Assembly (NCBI RefSeq): GCF_030848805.1
Contig: NC_092368.1
Location: 5,800,441 to 5,864,440 of the forward strand
Reading direction: 5' to 3'
Source of the DNA: Temnothorax longispinosus
Lineage: Eukaryota > Arthropoda > Insecta > Hymenoptera > Formicidae
Length of the DNA stretch: 64,000 nt
Shown: positions 38,661 to 49,790 of the stretch, one piece after another
How the letters are laid out: each line of letters begins with the position of its first letter
Numbering within the stretch: the stretch's first letter is position 1
Position numbers and translations under genes: made by a program
The notes under the pieces: model-generated
What the model was told of the DNA's origin: nothing
Seen by the model: the letters and a program-made list of their open reading frames with translations, nothing else
Database searches by the model: none

Positions 38661-39681
38661 CTCGCTCGCTCGCTCTCTCTTTGTGTGATGTGTACCGGTG
38701 GCATGGTACCGCGTCGCGCGGTGGTGCGGGGGCGTGAGACAATTAATCAACTGGCACAATCGCGCGCACCTACTCGCGCGACTCGGCCGAGCCCCGTGAC
38801 TGATTCATTATGAGACCTTAATTAAGTCCCCGGACATTAGCATACCGACCACGCCGCAACCCCCTTCCCCCGCCTCACTGCGCTCCTCTTATCATCTACC
38901 CTCCGCTCTTCTGCATTCTTTTGATACGGTGTACGGTGTCTGATTTCCAGAAATTCGCGAGATTGGATCAGCTTGACCCTTGACAGAAATAAAAAATGAT
39001 CTCAGTTGGCATAATTATTTAAGGAAATTACTCTCGGCAATTTGTACATTAAGTATTCTGGACTGAGTTAATGTAATAATGTTAAGTAATAATATAACTA
39101 GAAAAAAGTTTTATCAAATTAATCATTCCAATAGAATTATCTCTATGACCAATGGAAACTAAAATGTTTTAAATGAGTTTAATGTACTTGAGGATAGATT
39201 GTTTGCCAGCCAATTGCACATTTGCATTTTACAAATGAAGAAAAAGTACGTTCATGATTGGGGAGGGAGAACGAAAGGTTTGAAAATGAGCGCAGGTGTA
39301 TCCGTCTAGGATGGTTTTATCTTATCTCACGTGCCGGATGGCCCTGCCTTCCGACGCGGGAATTCTTTACTGGGCAGTTAGGCACCTCTGATAAAAACGT
39401 GTCGTTTCGCGGTTCCATACTAATGAAATTTTTCGGACACATTTTTATTTACTTTGTTAGAATTGTTAAAAGTTAATTATTATTTCCAAATCTGTTAAAT
39501 GTTTCATTAAAAATCTGTATTAATTTGTAGCTCCAGTTACATCAGCCGTTGCAATTGCCGGATCGAAAGTTTTTCGCGAAATAACGCGTTTTCAACCCTT
39601 TTCAACCCCCGTCTTTCTCCCACGTTCCCGATAATAGGTCTTCGTCAATGAGATTAATCGGTGATCTTTTCGATTTTTCAG

Positions 39682-39859
39682 CACGCTGAGGTGGAGGATG
39701 GAGGAACTGGAGACGCTGGAGAGCACGGAGTGCCCGGAGTGCCCCGGGCCGCCCCCTGAGTTCCGGTTGCCACCGCCCCCCCGGCCGCCTTTCCTCACCG
39801 AGGGCACTTTCTGCTCGGAGTCACCTCTTGCCGAGCTCGAAGACTGCGTTGCTATTCCG
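39682..39859 (+). CDS. Coding exon of a single-pass membrane protein: acidic, Cys/Pro-rich segment
   Basis: The exon follows a T-rich acceptor (tttttcag, AG at 39680-39681) and stops at a GTAAAT donor at 39860 in phase 0. The ATG at 39698 gives 54 codons: an acidic start (MEELETLEST), two close cysteines (C12, C15) inside ECPECPGPPP, a proline run LPPPPRPP around residues 24-31, an aromatic PF, then C39 and C50 in an acidic stretch ending in VAIP. Third-position GC is high compared with flanking DNA, as in a real exon. The frame is also open upstream of the ATG to the acceptor (codons for TLRWR), so this ATG may be internal and an earlier exon could supply a signal peptide. It joins in phase to the transmembrane exon at 46911. 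Seen: splice sites, phase and composition. Inferred: extracytoplasmic location of this segment. The family is not recognised. Confidence 0.75.
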
Positions 39860-40939
39860 GTAAATGCTCTTTCGATCATTTCCCTTGATTCTTCTAAATT
39901 GTTAAGTATGACGTTGAGAGAGAGAGAGAGATTTAAATCAACGAGATGATTTTCGATTCAACCCCAACATTCCGCCACCCTTTTCCCCTGTGCATTTCTG
40001 TCTCGTAGTCTCATCTCCCGCTATTGTTGCCCCCCGTGGTTTATGCTAATGCCGTGCCACTGAATTTAACGTCTCGCGTGTACGCTCGTTTGCGTTTCGT
40101 GCGTCAGACGCGGATACGCCTACGTGCGTATGAACTCCGCGGAGGTCGTTTACAATTGAACCACCGGGGGTGAATATCTAAATCAATAATACGCCATGGA
40201 CATTATAATTGTAGCGGGACATCGTTAAACATTATTGTTTTATCAGTATCGTTGTTAAATGTACTAACTATATAATTACCGTTATTTCGTTATTAAAAGA
40301 GAATACATGCGCACCAAGTAGAATATGAATTTACAATTCTATACTTCTGCTTTTTTTTCTGTGCCTGTCTTTTAACGTCTTATCGTTATCGTACATTTTT
40401 TGTCTTATGTGCCGTCGTTTATTTTTCATACATAAAAATATGTTTTATACATAAAAAAATCTTTAAAGAGAAAGGAGAAGAAAAAAGGGAGAGGGAAAGC
40501 ACAGCTATATTATACCACGCTCACCCTCTTTTTAAAGCAAGATAATCAGTTTTTTACGTTTACAATTTGCCATTTTGCTAACAAGAATTTCGAGTAGCGA
40601 AACAAAGATATAATCTATAAAGAACATCACATTTCCTTTTATCTTTATCCCTTTATCTTTCTCTTTGCACCCTCCAAAGTATTTAATTGATAACGCGACG
40701 TGTATTATTCGTACGCGCACACACATACATGTATGCGTATACGGAAACATATACCTTCGATAATATAATGTATACATGTTTCCCTGCACTCGGGCCGCGA
40801 GATCGCATTACGCGATATCGATTGCATCCAGTCTGGACCGAAGGGAGCTTCCTTTTTCTGCTCTCCCATTCAACTCTACCGCCTATCTCTCCCCCGCTAG
40901 TTTTACTTTCTTCCCTGTGTCACCCCCCTTTTTGTGCAG

Positions 40940-41026
40940 TCGAGCTTCGTTAACGACCGCACGCTAATTAATCGGAGCGTCGCGTCGCCTGATCAAGATG
41001 CCGAACGATATACCTTCGCAGTATAG
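40940..41026 (+). CDS. Possible alternative terminal exon (speculative)
   Basis: A long pyrimidine tract ends in ttttgtgcag with AG at 40938-40939, one of the best acceptor-like sites in the intron. Read in the phase left by the upstream exon (phase 0), it is open for 28 codons starting SSFVNDRTLINRS and ends at a TAG at 41024-41026. The other two frames close within about 10 codons. If spliced to 39859 it would give a form lacking the transmembrane helix. There is no independent evidence of expression, and 28 open codons can occur by chance. Confidence 0.2.
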   Translation, partial: SSFVNDRTLINRSVASPDQDAERYTFAV

Positions 41027-41292
41027 CGCGCGGATCAAAAGGGTGCAGGGGAACTCATCCGGTAACGCAAGCAAGGCATCCTTGGTCCACTAGCGAGATC
41101 AACCTTTAGATACCGCTGCATTCGTACGCTGTGTCCACCCCCGCGGCGATTGATTAGAGACAACGATTGTATGTACATTAAGCCTCTAGAGAGAACGTTG
41201 TCCAAAAATACAAGATTATCTCGAGTTTCTAACAAGCGTTCGCAATCTCTTGTCTCATTAATATCGTTTTTAATAGAATAATGTACAAATAT

Positions 41293-41347
41293 ATGTTATA
41301 TAGCTCAAATGTTATATAGCTCAAAGCGTAATGTTATATAGCTCAAA
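41293..41347. repeat. Three copies of a 17 bp unit
   Basis: The unit atgttatatagctcaaa occurs three times, with the first two abutting and the third after gcgta. Confidence 0.88.
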
Positions 41348-42145
41348 GTTGTATTTTAACTAATTTTTTTTTAAATTGGATATTTATTTCGGATGTTTCA
41401 ACCGACGGGTCGATGGGTCTCTCTGTTCCAGCGAGAATAAATAAGGATGATGTGAGGAATTCAAGATTAATTGGGCGTACATCACGTTTCACGCTGCAGA
41501 AACATTTTCACATTCGCGTACATTTGAGCTTACTATTATATTTGAGCGAATTACGCATCGGCGAACCGATACTCGCGCGCGACGAACGAACCGTCGAAAA
41601 CGTCCTTTTTTTCTCTTTTCTTTTTTTTTATTCTCCGAGACGGGCAATTTCAACGGGAGCAGATGACGTCTATCCAATAATGCACACATCGCCTAGCTGG
41701 CCGGAGCGCGATAGGCGACCGACGGCGCCGAAGAACAGTAGCCGCTCACCAATCCATAAACAATCCCGCGATGTTATCGCTTCCCCGCTCTCATGCACGA
41801 CAGCGAAGGGAATCCTCGAACGAGGATCGATCGATCCCCGCGCCAGTCCGCCGCTGCTGCATCACGCTTGTGTGCGTGTGCGCATTGAACAGACTCCGTT
41901 TAATTGATATATCGTTGCCCGATCGGAGAACGCTATCTCTCAACTTCATCTGATGGCGCACCGACAAAAATATACACGCGACACCGCTTACATTTCTCAA
42001 ATGGTCGAAATGAGTTGCGGATAACAAGAAAGGTGAAAGTTCCTTAGCGTCAAACATCTCTGTTATCACTTGTCGCGATTGCAGATTATCACCGCTGTTA
42101 AATTTCTCTTGAAGAGAATATCCTGCCAAACTTATATTATTATAA

Positions 42146-42164
42146 GCACGTATGTTATACGTGC
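42146..42164. repeat. 8 bp perfect hairpin in AT-rich DNA
   Basis: gcacgtat and atacgtgc flank a GTT loop. The surrounding tattat and ataata can extend the stem imperfectly. Confidence 0.8.
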
Positions 42165-45100
42165 GATAATATACATTTCTCATATTATCTCATATAGTAT
42201 CAAGTTGGTTGTTGGTTAACGTTAATTTATACGGTATCCCGTATGTAAATACTTAACGACCAGATTCGTCCCAAAATTATTCACAAGAAAAAAGCTAATT
42301 GAATACTCTATATAGAAATATATATATAGGCTTCGAAAACGCGTCACGCATCCCTTACCCGTCACAGCTATCCGCTTCCGCAATCAGGGAACTTTCACCC
42401 TCCCTTACGACGCAGTTCCGTTCGATTACGATCGTTGTTACGTTCATTGCGCTACGCGCGCGCGGCTTTCCACAAGGAACCCATTAATTGGATCTGGCAT
42501 CGGGTTACCCGAGCTTCGATTCGCCCCATGTTCCACCGCGTAAATCCGGAAGCTCGTAGGTGCTGCCCATATCCGACTTCGGCTGTCGCTCTTTCCTCTT
42601 CACGAAACTGCGTCCACAGCATGACCGCAGAAAAATAAGACAGTAAATCCTCGAAAATTCGAAGCTTTTAAAACCGAGCGTTTCTTATCACTATTTGTAA
42701 AATATATTTTAGGCAACGAGTAGACAAGTAGATCAATTTAGGTCGCCAAAAATTCACTTTTATCCTAAGAAATCGCAAGATTAATTTAATATTCACAATG
42801 ACATGCAATGAAAAGTGCACACATTGCGCACAAGTGCACAAATTAATTTATAACGTGATGAATTATTTGATAATTGCTTTGTTTAATCTCGTGAGCGCGA
42901 TTGTAATCGCGTGTTTTACCAAAAACGTATCCAGATTATTATTCATCCCCGTGTACATTTTACCGCGGGCGGCAGGGAGCATCGCATCGTGGCGAACCGC
43001 ATGCAGCTGCAAATACAACCACATTGTGCGTCACTGACACGGTGCATCGTGCTATTCGCTTTCTCTTCGCAACGGTAGAGTGATATTCGGTGACTTTTCC
43101 ACTCTTTTCCGTTACCTCTCACGTAGGAATCCCTCCGCTCTCAATTTTCAAGAATTCGAGCTCGAATTTTGTTTCTCTTCCTCGGTTTTTCCCGAGTTTA
43201 TCGTCTTTCTGGTGAGAATGACATAATACATCACGGCATGCTATCGGTATTTATTTTCCAAATTCTACCGCGCCAGAAAAATGGCGAACGGAAAGATGAA
43301 GAGAGGCGATCACTTAGAGGAAGGGGGATTCTCTTACTGACGCTGGTCTCTCAACTGAATCCATTAGCCAGCGCCATTAATATCCTGGTAATGATGAGCG
43401 ATGAGCCACCGCGCGGAGGACGAAGCGGATCAGAAGAGAACGAGTTACTTTCAGATGATGTTAAGGGGGAAAGAGAAAGAAGGAGAAAGAGCAAGCGAAA
43501 AAAGGGAGAGATGAACAGACAGACAGATAGGCAGATCGATAGACAGGTAGATACATTACATTACGAGGAGTATGTGGAACGAAAGGAAATACACAATCTT
43601 TTCGTACAGATAAGAAACCACATAGAAAAATAATTAAATAAAATCAGTAATTAATAATTTATTAGTAGAATTTATTAATAGAAGAAGAATAGTTATAATG
43701 AATAATCGTACTGTAAAACTAAAATAGTCCCAACAATTTTCTTTATCGAGATTATTAAGGTGCTGTAAGATCAGGCGACGTATAAAGACAGACAAGCGGA
43801 ATATGTATTAACGCTCAGCAACGAGCAACATAATAAGACGATAAAATTTTTAATGCGATCGTAAAGTACGTTGCATAAGCGGATAAATTTCAACCATTTC
43901 AAATTTTAATTAAAATCTAAATTTGCAAAAAAAAGAAAGAGACAAAGAGAAAAAAGCATGGTGAAGGCAAAGGGGTACTAACACGTTCGCATTTCCACAA
44001 TCACTACCGTGTAGGTGGCATGTATATTATATACGTGCTTACAGAAGCTGATAAATGCTGCTTTGCTTGGCCCACAGCCAAATAGCACGCCACACAATGT
44101 ATCTCATCGCTCGTGTATTCCTCATCGTACCTTTCACGAGGCGAGATACGCTCGTGTCGCGGTATATTAAACCTTTACGTACGGTAAATATATCGGTTAG
44201 CGACGATTAAACGCTGCGCCGGCCACTCGGCCGACCATTACGGCGCTTTAGTTATTTAATATTGCGCGAGTTGCCGGAGATAATCCGAGGGTTTTTTTTT
44301 TATTATTTAGAGAAGGTGTATCAAAGGCATCAATGTTCGTAAGGGTAAATCTTGGGAGTCTTCTGTAATCCATTAAATATCCTGAAGGAACAAAAATTCT
44401 TTTTGTCAATTTTCAATTAATTGATGATGCGGCTTTTTGTATTGTGAATTATTTGCACCAACTTAGTGGAAGGGTCAAACTTAGCTATGACTTCCATTCT
44501 CAGCCATGGGAAATAATTAAGCGCTCTTTCATCACGATCATTACTCAAGCTCGTTCATTCATCATTCAACCTCGCATTGAATATGTTCATCTTGACGAAC
44601 TCTAATGTTACGAATAAATTTTATGGAGCTCGCGGAACTTCCAGTCGAACAAAAAAAATGTTTTCAAGAACGAGACCCTTCCTCGAGATAAGGGAAGTCC
44701 CGGTCCACGTGACCTTTGATAAATATCGCCTTCCTTGATGATGCTCCAAATAACGCGTGTAACGTGATATCACATTCCGCACCGTGCATTGTGCCACGTC
44801 CCTCTTTAGCGTGAGACTTATCAATACATGTTTAATCAAACCTCCGACCAACCAAGAACCATGCCTCTTTCAGAGTGTCGCCAGGTAAATGAGAATTTCG
44901 CTCTTACAATGCTTCTCAGTCGATACGTCGAGGGGCCGAGAATGGAAACGGCGGCGGATCCGATCTGGCTGATCGGAACTACCTTTCAGCCTAGAGAATC
45001 CCATCTTTTTTCCGTGAAAATCACTTTCCCTTTTTCGCAAGCGGTCCACGTAACGCGCCGAGGAAAGCAGGCTTCCCTCAACGCGCTCCCTTTCCTTTGC

Positions 45101-45602
45101 TTGCCTTCATACCCAGCACGTGTGCTCGGGCACTTTCCGGCACACCTACGTGCCTCTTATGAAGAATCCAGTCACAATGGCGGAGGGGCTGGAGATTCCG
45201 ATACGAATTTCCGGCATTCCGTTGCGCCGCCGTCGCCGATATCGAAATCGAATATACACCCAGTTCGAGAAACGAGGAATTTCGGCCGCGAAATTCTCCA
45301 CCTCTTGCGCCTCCCTTACCTTCCAGACTTCCCCGCGCGGAGACGTAAATGAGGGTCGCGGTGGTATTTCACGTGGTTATCGATATGAAAGATTCACGAT
45401 TGATCCTCCTTTCGGATCGGCCTTTCGCAATCTCCCCCCTTCTTCATCGTAACTACTACCTCGAACGAGATTATCCGCGAAGGGAACGGTATCATCAGAG
45501 GAATGAATTTTTAAATCATTAATCCTTTATAAAACTCTGGGAAATTAATTCTTGAATTTTTTATGAGGACTTAATTAAACCGCTTTAATCCTTAAGTGCG
45601 CA

Positions 45603-45627
45603 GCTTTGCATATGACGTATGCAAAGC
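45603..45627. repeat. 10 bp perfect hairpin
   Basis: gctttgcata (45603-45612) and tatgcaaagc (45618-45627) are exact reverse complements around loop tgacg. A related gcgcaactttgca follows about 80 bp later. Confidence 0.85.
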
Positions 45628-46910
45628 GACTTTTTGATGTTCCGTGTACTTTTCTCTTATGAAGTTTAAACTGAAAACGCGCAACTTTGCACTGTAAGGC
45701 CTATTTGTAAAGAGTCTTCTGTTCCCTTGTCTTTCCCATTTGTAAAGGATTCAAATTAGTAAAGAATTTTTTAAATATTTTTTAGGGTTTCTTAAGCAGT
45801 TATTATTTATTTAAAAAATACTCAGAATGCTATGAAAAATTGCGCATTTGAAGATTAAGTTTCTATTGAACTATCAAGTTTATTCGTTATGCATACTGTA
45901 AAATAATTCACATTAATTATAAATTATCTTGAGAAATTGTTTTAAGGAAACTGATTTTGTAGCCACATTTTGTGAGACTATTTTTGTAACCTCTATAGAC
46001 CGTAGCTACAAAAATATTTTCTGGTAGAAGCATTAATTCATTTTTGTTATAAATATGGCATGTATGTGGTTTAATGCTTGGCTTAATTATGGCTGAGCGG
46101 TCAGCTTTAAATATTAAATGCCACAAATAAAAGGACAGTGATGAATAATACTATATGTATACAAGAAAAACGTAGGAATAAAAGCGGAGGTGTGTGTGAG
46201 TAGCAACTCGTCTATGCATAAACGATGGCTGTGTAACGTGCGAGTTTTCCTTTATGTTCAGGGTAAAAGCACGTCTTTACGACGACGGCGGGCACAAAGC
46301 TGCGCGCTGTCTCGATTAAATCTGTCGGAATGAACGAATAAAATTGTTTCCACGGCGATTAATTTGCCTCTTCCGGTGTTATCGCGCCCGCGACGGCCGC
46401 GTAATAACACGGTAGCGTCGCATAATACCATACCGCGCAACGTTGTTTTTGCAACTTTCTTTTGTGAGAAAATGAGGAAATTTATACCTGCGATCTCATT
46501 ATCAATCACCGCCGACACGAACCGGTTCCCGGTCGCCTTGAAGTCCGAAATCCGTTCGATAAACGCGCAATCAGTTCGCAAATTAATGTAGCGAATTACT
46601 GGCGTAAAATAATGTCAAGTTGAATTTTAAGAGAATTCAGCACGGAACTATTCTCACGACTATTCTATGATTCTGTTGAATGAAGTTGATATTCGAGTAT
46701 CGATTTATAATATCACGCATATTTCAATATCATGCTATATATTTTAATACGGAAATCAATGAATATCCACGCCATACATATTGCAAGATATACTTGCATA
46801 ATAATAAGCAGGGGATCGTCTGTTCTCTACACAAATATGCTTATATAATAATATTTTGTTGCTTTCACAAAATAAACGTCCATAATCTAACGATAACTCT
46901 CTCTTTCCAG

Positions 46911-47023
46911 ATGATCGACGCTTCCTATCACACGAACCCGTCGTTGCAAAGCACTGCCCTAATCATCACCTGCGCGGTGGTCCTCCTGCTGATGGCTGCG
47001 ATCGTGTCTGTCGTTTTCTGGAA
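46911..47023 (+). CDS. Coding exon with the transmembrane helix of the same protein
   Basis: The acceptor is strong: a possible branch site ctaac, a CT-rich tract and ctttccag immediately before 46911. The donor is GTAAGTA at 47024. The exon is 113 nt, begins in phase 0, matching the exon ending at 39859, and ends in phase 2. It encodes 37 whole codons: a polar, potentially extracellular stretch MIDASYHTNPSLQS, then about 23 hydrophobic residues from TALIIT to VVFW, which is a textbook transmembrane helix. The split last codon begins AA. The expected basic stop-transfer residues and cytoplasmic tail would come from a downstream exon that I could not identify confidently. The first codon is ATG, so an isoform starting here is possible, but the phase match to 39682-39859 favours an internal exon. 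Confidence 0.78.
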
Positions 47024-47442
47024 GTAAGTAAATCTTTCTCTTTCTCTCTTATCGTTTGCTCTTACCGGTCACACGATATGGCGACAAGTACGACGCGATA
47101 TGGTAAAAATTTCTGCGAGGTTGTGCCGTCGATGGTCATTTCTCACAATGAAACGCCGATTTCGTTCGCGCCGGGACGTCGTCGTGCAGCCTCGTGTTTT
47201 CCAAGTCCGAGGTCATTCAGCATGTAACCGTATTTCAAGGGATCGAGAGCAGAGGCCACCCTTGAATTCTTACGCGATCCGAAGAAATAAAAAGGGACGA
47301 CCACATGGTGAGAGAATAAGAGCGAGGTCGTGCGGGATTTGGGAGAGAGCGTTACCGATTGCTCCAAAATTAACCAAAAATAGAACAACGAGCGAGAACG
47401 AGAAGACGGGCGTTTGAGCATCCGTCGGTTTGTTCCCGACAG

Positions 47443-47490
47443 CGCTCCAGTTATTCTGCCTCCTCGTACCGGGCGATGATCTATGGCGCG
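47443..47490 (+). other. Exon-like module A
   Basis: It is preceded by ttcccgacag and followed by gtgagc, and is 48 nt long. Read in frame 0 it is fully open (RSSYSASSYRAMIYGA). Joined after the phase-2 donor at 47024 it would instead read about 11 residues after the split codon and stop at TGA (47477-47479). It shares the 3' part TACCGNGC-NTGATCTA with module C and GCGGTGAG with module B. No homology is recognised. Confidence 0.25.
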
Positions 47491-48025
47491 GTGAGCCGCA
47501 CCGAGGGGTAGCTTTAGGTCTACTCGGGAAATGTTACTTCACGGATACCGTAGTCGATGGTCAAAATGTCAGCTATTGATATTCTAAGATTTAGTGAGGT
47601 CTCTGTTTCCTTAGAGAATGTACTTATTCTGCCGAAAATAATATGATATTTGAATATTATTATAACATAATTTTACAAGTTTTGTAATTTATTATTATTG
47701 AAAAGATTAGAGTAACGCCCTAAATATGAATAGAATAGATATACGTTAAGTACAAGAAAATGGATACTGAGAATAAATGCATCTCAAATCTTAAGGAACT
47801 TTAAAACAACTCACAAAATATTCACATAGTTACAGGACTTGTACTGTCATTTGACTTTTTATGATACGATTAAGCAACTTTTTCTGATGACGAACGAAGC
47901 GATCGAGAGGACGTAGATGAGAGTGTTGCTCTTGAGCGTATCCTAAATTACCCGAAAATGGAGCACCCGAAGACACGGCGAGAAAGCCTGCCACTTTAAT
48001 TAATACCTAACCGTGTTTCCGACAG

Positions 48026-48070
48026 CCTGTGGCTCTGGTTCCCATATCGTGCACCAAGATCTAGGTCGCG
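48026..48070 (+). other. Exon-like module B
   Basis: The preceding sequence gtttccgacag matches module A, and the same gcg|gtgag donor-like end follows. It is 45 nt long. Frame 0 contains a TAG at 48062-48064. In the phase continuing from 47023 it is open until a TGA that overlaps the donor. It looks like a diverged, possibly decayed copy of module A. Confidence 0.22.
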
Positions 48071-48358
48071 GTGAGATTAGATGATGACTTCGTAATTAAC
48101 GAGGATGCCATCTTGCGCTCTCGCGCAAAAAAAAAACGACCGCGCGCGCAATATCGTTACATATAACAATTAGCGGAGATGACGTTGCATAATAAGTAAA
48201 ACGCCACGGTAATTTCTTCATTTGAAATTTTGCTTGGAATTTTTATCTGTGCGCTATCTTGAGATACAAGCAGCGAGGAAGGAAATAGGGCGACGTCGTC
48301 GCACTAATGGGCCCTAAATTAGCCAAAAACAAAGCCTTCCCTGGTTTCCCCACTACAG

Positions 48359-48424
48359 TCTGCCACCGACAACGCCGGTTCTTGCTCGCAGTACCGCGTG
48401 CTGATCTACAAGCAGCCGCAGTAG
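48359..48424 (+). other. Exon-like module C
   Basis: It is preceded by gtttccccactacag and followed by TAG then gtaatt. Frame 0 is open for 21 codons, including CSQYRVLIYKQPQ, before the TAG at 48422-48424. In the phase continuing from 47023 it stops at a TGA aligned with that of module A. The motif cctaaattagccaaaaa lies about 45 bp upstream, in the same relative place as in modules A and B. Confidence 0.25.
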
Positions 48425-48610
48425 GTAATTTATTTAGAGCACAGCGGTAGCCGAGAACTTTTCGACCGTTCTCCGGAAATTTTCCGGAAAGAAATTCGCA
48501 CCTATGTTCCGTTCCGTTCTTTCAGTTACGGGATTTGCCTTTTCGGTCGTCCTTTGAAAATTTTAGAAATTGGAGCGTATACTTTTCTTCTTTGCAATAC
48601 ATGACATTTT

Positions 48611-48667
48611 GAAAATATATGAGACACTTAAAAAATATATGAGACACTTTGAAAATATATGAGACTA
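48611..48667. repeat. Tandem repeat, 20 bp period, about 2.9 copies
   Basis: The unit is gaaaatatatgagacacttt. The three copies differ at only a few positions, with the last truncated. Confidence 0.88.
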
Positions 48668-49675
48668 AACTAAAGAATTGTCTCACGAGCGTTTCGACTT
48701 TTACTACGGATTCTCAATGAGAGAACAGCATGCCTGATTGTCATTCCAGAGAGTCTTAAATTAAAGCAGAAATAGGCCATTCCTGAAATGGGCGTACGCC
48801 CAGGCGCTGTTACGTACCACCGACAGCGGAACAACGCGCCAGTAATTTGTGACACGGTGGCTCATGCTAGTCGGCACGGTTTCGTGAATTCGCGGGACAC
48901 GGGAAAATACATTTACCGACGTCCGGGGTAGCTTACTTGGGAGATTTACGGACACAGCCGCGGGCGAAAGCTCCGTTGCGCCGTTGTCGCACGTTGATTG
49001 GCCGCGCGGTAAAAAATGGAGCGGCTCGATAAGACGAATAGGAGACACGTGGAAAAGTTGACAATTCGATGGGCGACGCTTTCGAACCTTTTCGTAGACT
49101 TGAGAAACCGCGCGTTTTTTCATAATTGCGAGTTCTTCGTCGAGCCGGTTGATTGTCGTCCTTTTCAATTCCCTTCGCTTTCAATAAGATTATTCAGACC
49201 TCACCTCATTTTTCATTTAATCTTAAGCAAGATCAGATAAGAAAACATAGTGAGCAATTCTTGGGTAAAACAAAAAGGTTCTAAAAAAAAGATCAAGGAA
49301 TTTGCGGAACGGAGATAACGTCAGCGATATGAAATTTCCTGTGCACGGACGAAGACACAGATGTCCGTCCAATCACATCGATTAATATTTGTCTTGCATG
49401 CTTCGCTTGTAATCTCAAATACATCTCCCGCCTAACTGGTTCGACCGTCCGCGCATGATCCGATCTCTGGATCATTCGACGGACTGACAACTCGCGATTA
49501 ACTCTCCGCTAATGAGCAGCGAATCCACGCCTCTCGTAGCTCTATCTGATGATCGATCGGCGGGACAGCGGGCCAGAAACCGTCGGTCGAGAGGACAATT
49601 TTGGGTAGCACAGTGCCTCGTATTCACGATCGAACGTGGTTCTATGGCAGTGGCCCTCGAAGACACACTCGTCGC

Positions 49676-49790
49676 GACAACGGCGGCCCTGTTTTCGCGC
49701 GTTTTATCGTAATGCCGGGCCATTATCGACGACCACGCTGCTAGTATCTCAAGTGTTACCGGTTCCCCATATTTGCGCTTTGTGGGTGGC
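49676..49790. repeat. Local duplication, copy 1
   Basis: Shared blocks in the same order as in 50236-50342 are gacaa, ctgttttcgcg, ttatcgtaatg, ccattatcga, ctcaagtgtt (ctcgagtgtt in the other copy) and ctttgtgggtggc. The copies differ by several small indels. No coding content is recognised. Confidence 0.65.

Larger units (their letters stand above)
37301..39681. other. Region upstream of the first supported exon
   Basis: This holds a GC-rich block at about 37370-37960 whose 225-codon minus-strand ORF (37314-37991) is low-complexity and unrecognised. A 430 bp pyrimidine-rich tract (about 37985-38420) and a (CT)17 microsatellite at 38625-38658 follow, then AT-rich DNA up to the acceptor at 39681. 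A promoter or 5' UTR exon of the downstream gene could lie here, but none can be placed. Confidence 0.45.
39860..46910 (+). other. Long intron (7.05 kb) between the two coding exons
   Basis: It is bounded by GTAAAT at 39860 and CCAG at 46907-46910. It contains AT-rich DNA, a possible phase-compatible alternative exon at 40940, three copies of a 17 bp unit at 41293-41347, hairpins at 42146 and 45603, an ACAG/GATA-type simple repeat near 43510-43560, and a CpG-rich block at about 44930-45460. ORFs inside it, for example 43169-43633 and 44828-45352, have no recognisable domains and run through simple repeats or splice-like signals, so they are not called. Confidence 0.65.
47024..49670 (+). other. 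Downstream intron with three exon-like repeat modules
   Basis: After the phase-2 donor at 47024 no exon beginning with the expected single base plus an extended open frame was found. The stretch carries three diverged copies of a roughly 120-130 bp unit (47364-47495, 47942-48075, 48312-48430), each with an acceptor-like CAG and a downstream GT, and a 20 bp tandem repeat at 48611-48667. A CpG-rich block lies around 48830-49070. The modules are listed separately. Confidence 0.45.

Noticed and set aside
43169..43633. 154-codon ORF with charged C-terminal half
   Set aside because: The charged part is translation of GA-rich and ACAG/GATA simple repeats (RQTDRQIDRQ).
44828..45352. 174-codon ORF inside the large intron
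   Set aside because: No domain; it contains a donor-like gtaaatg after its first 19 codons and the remaining frame overlaps another open frame.
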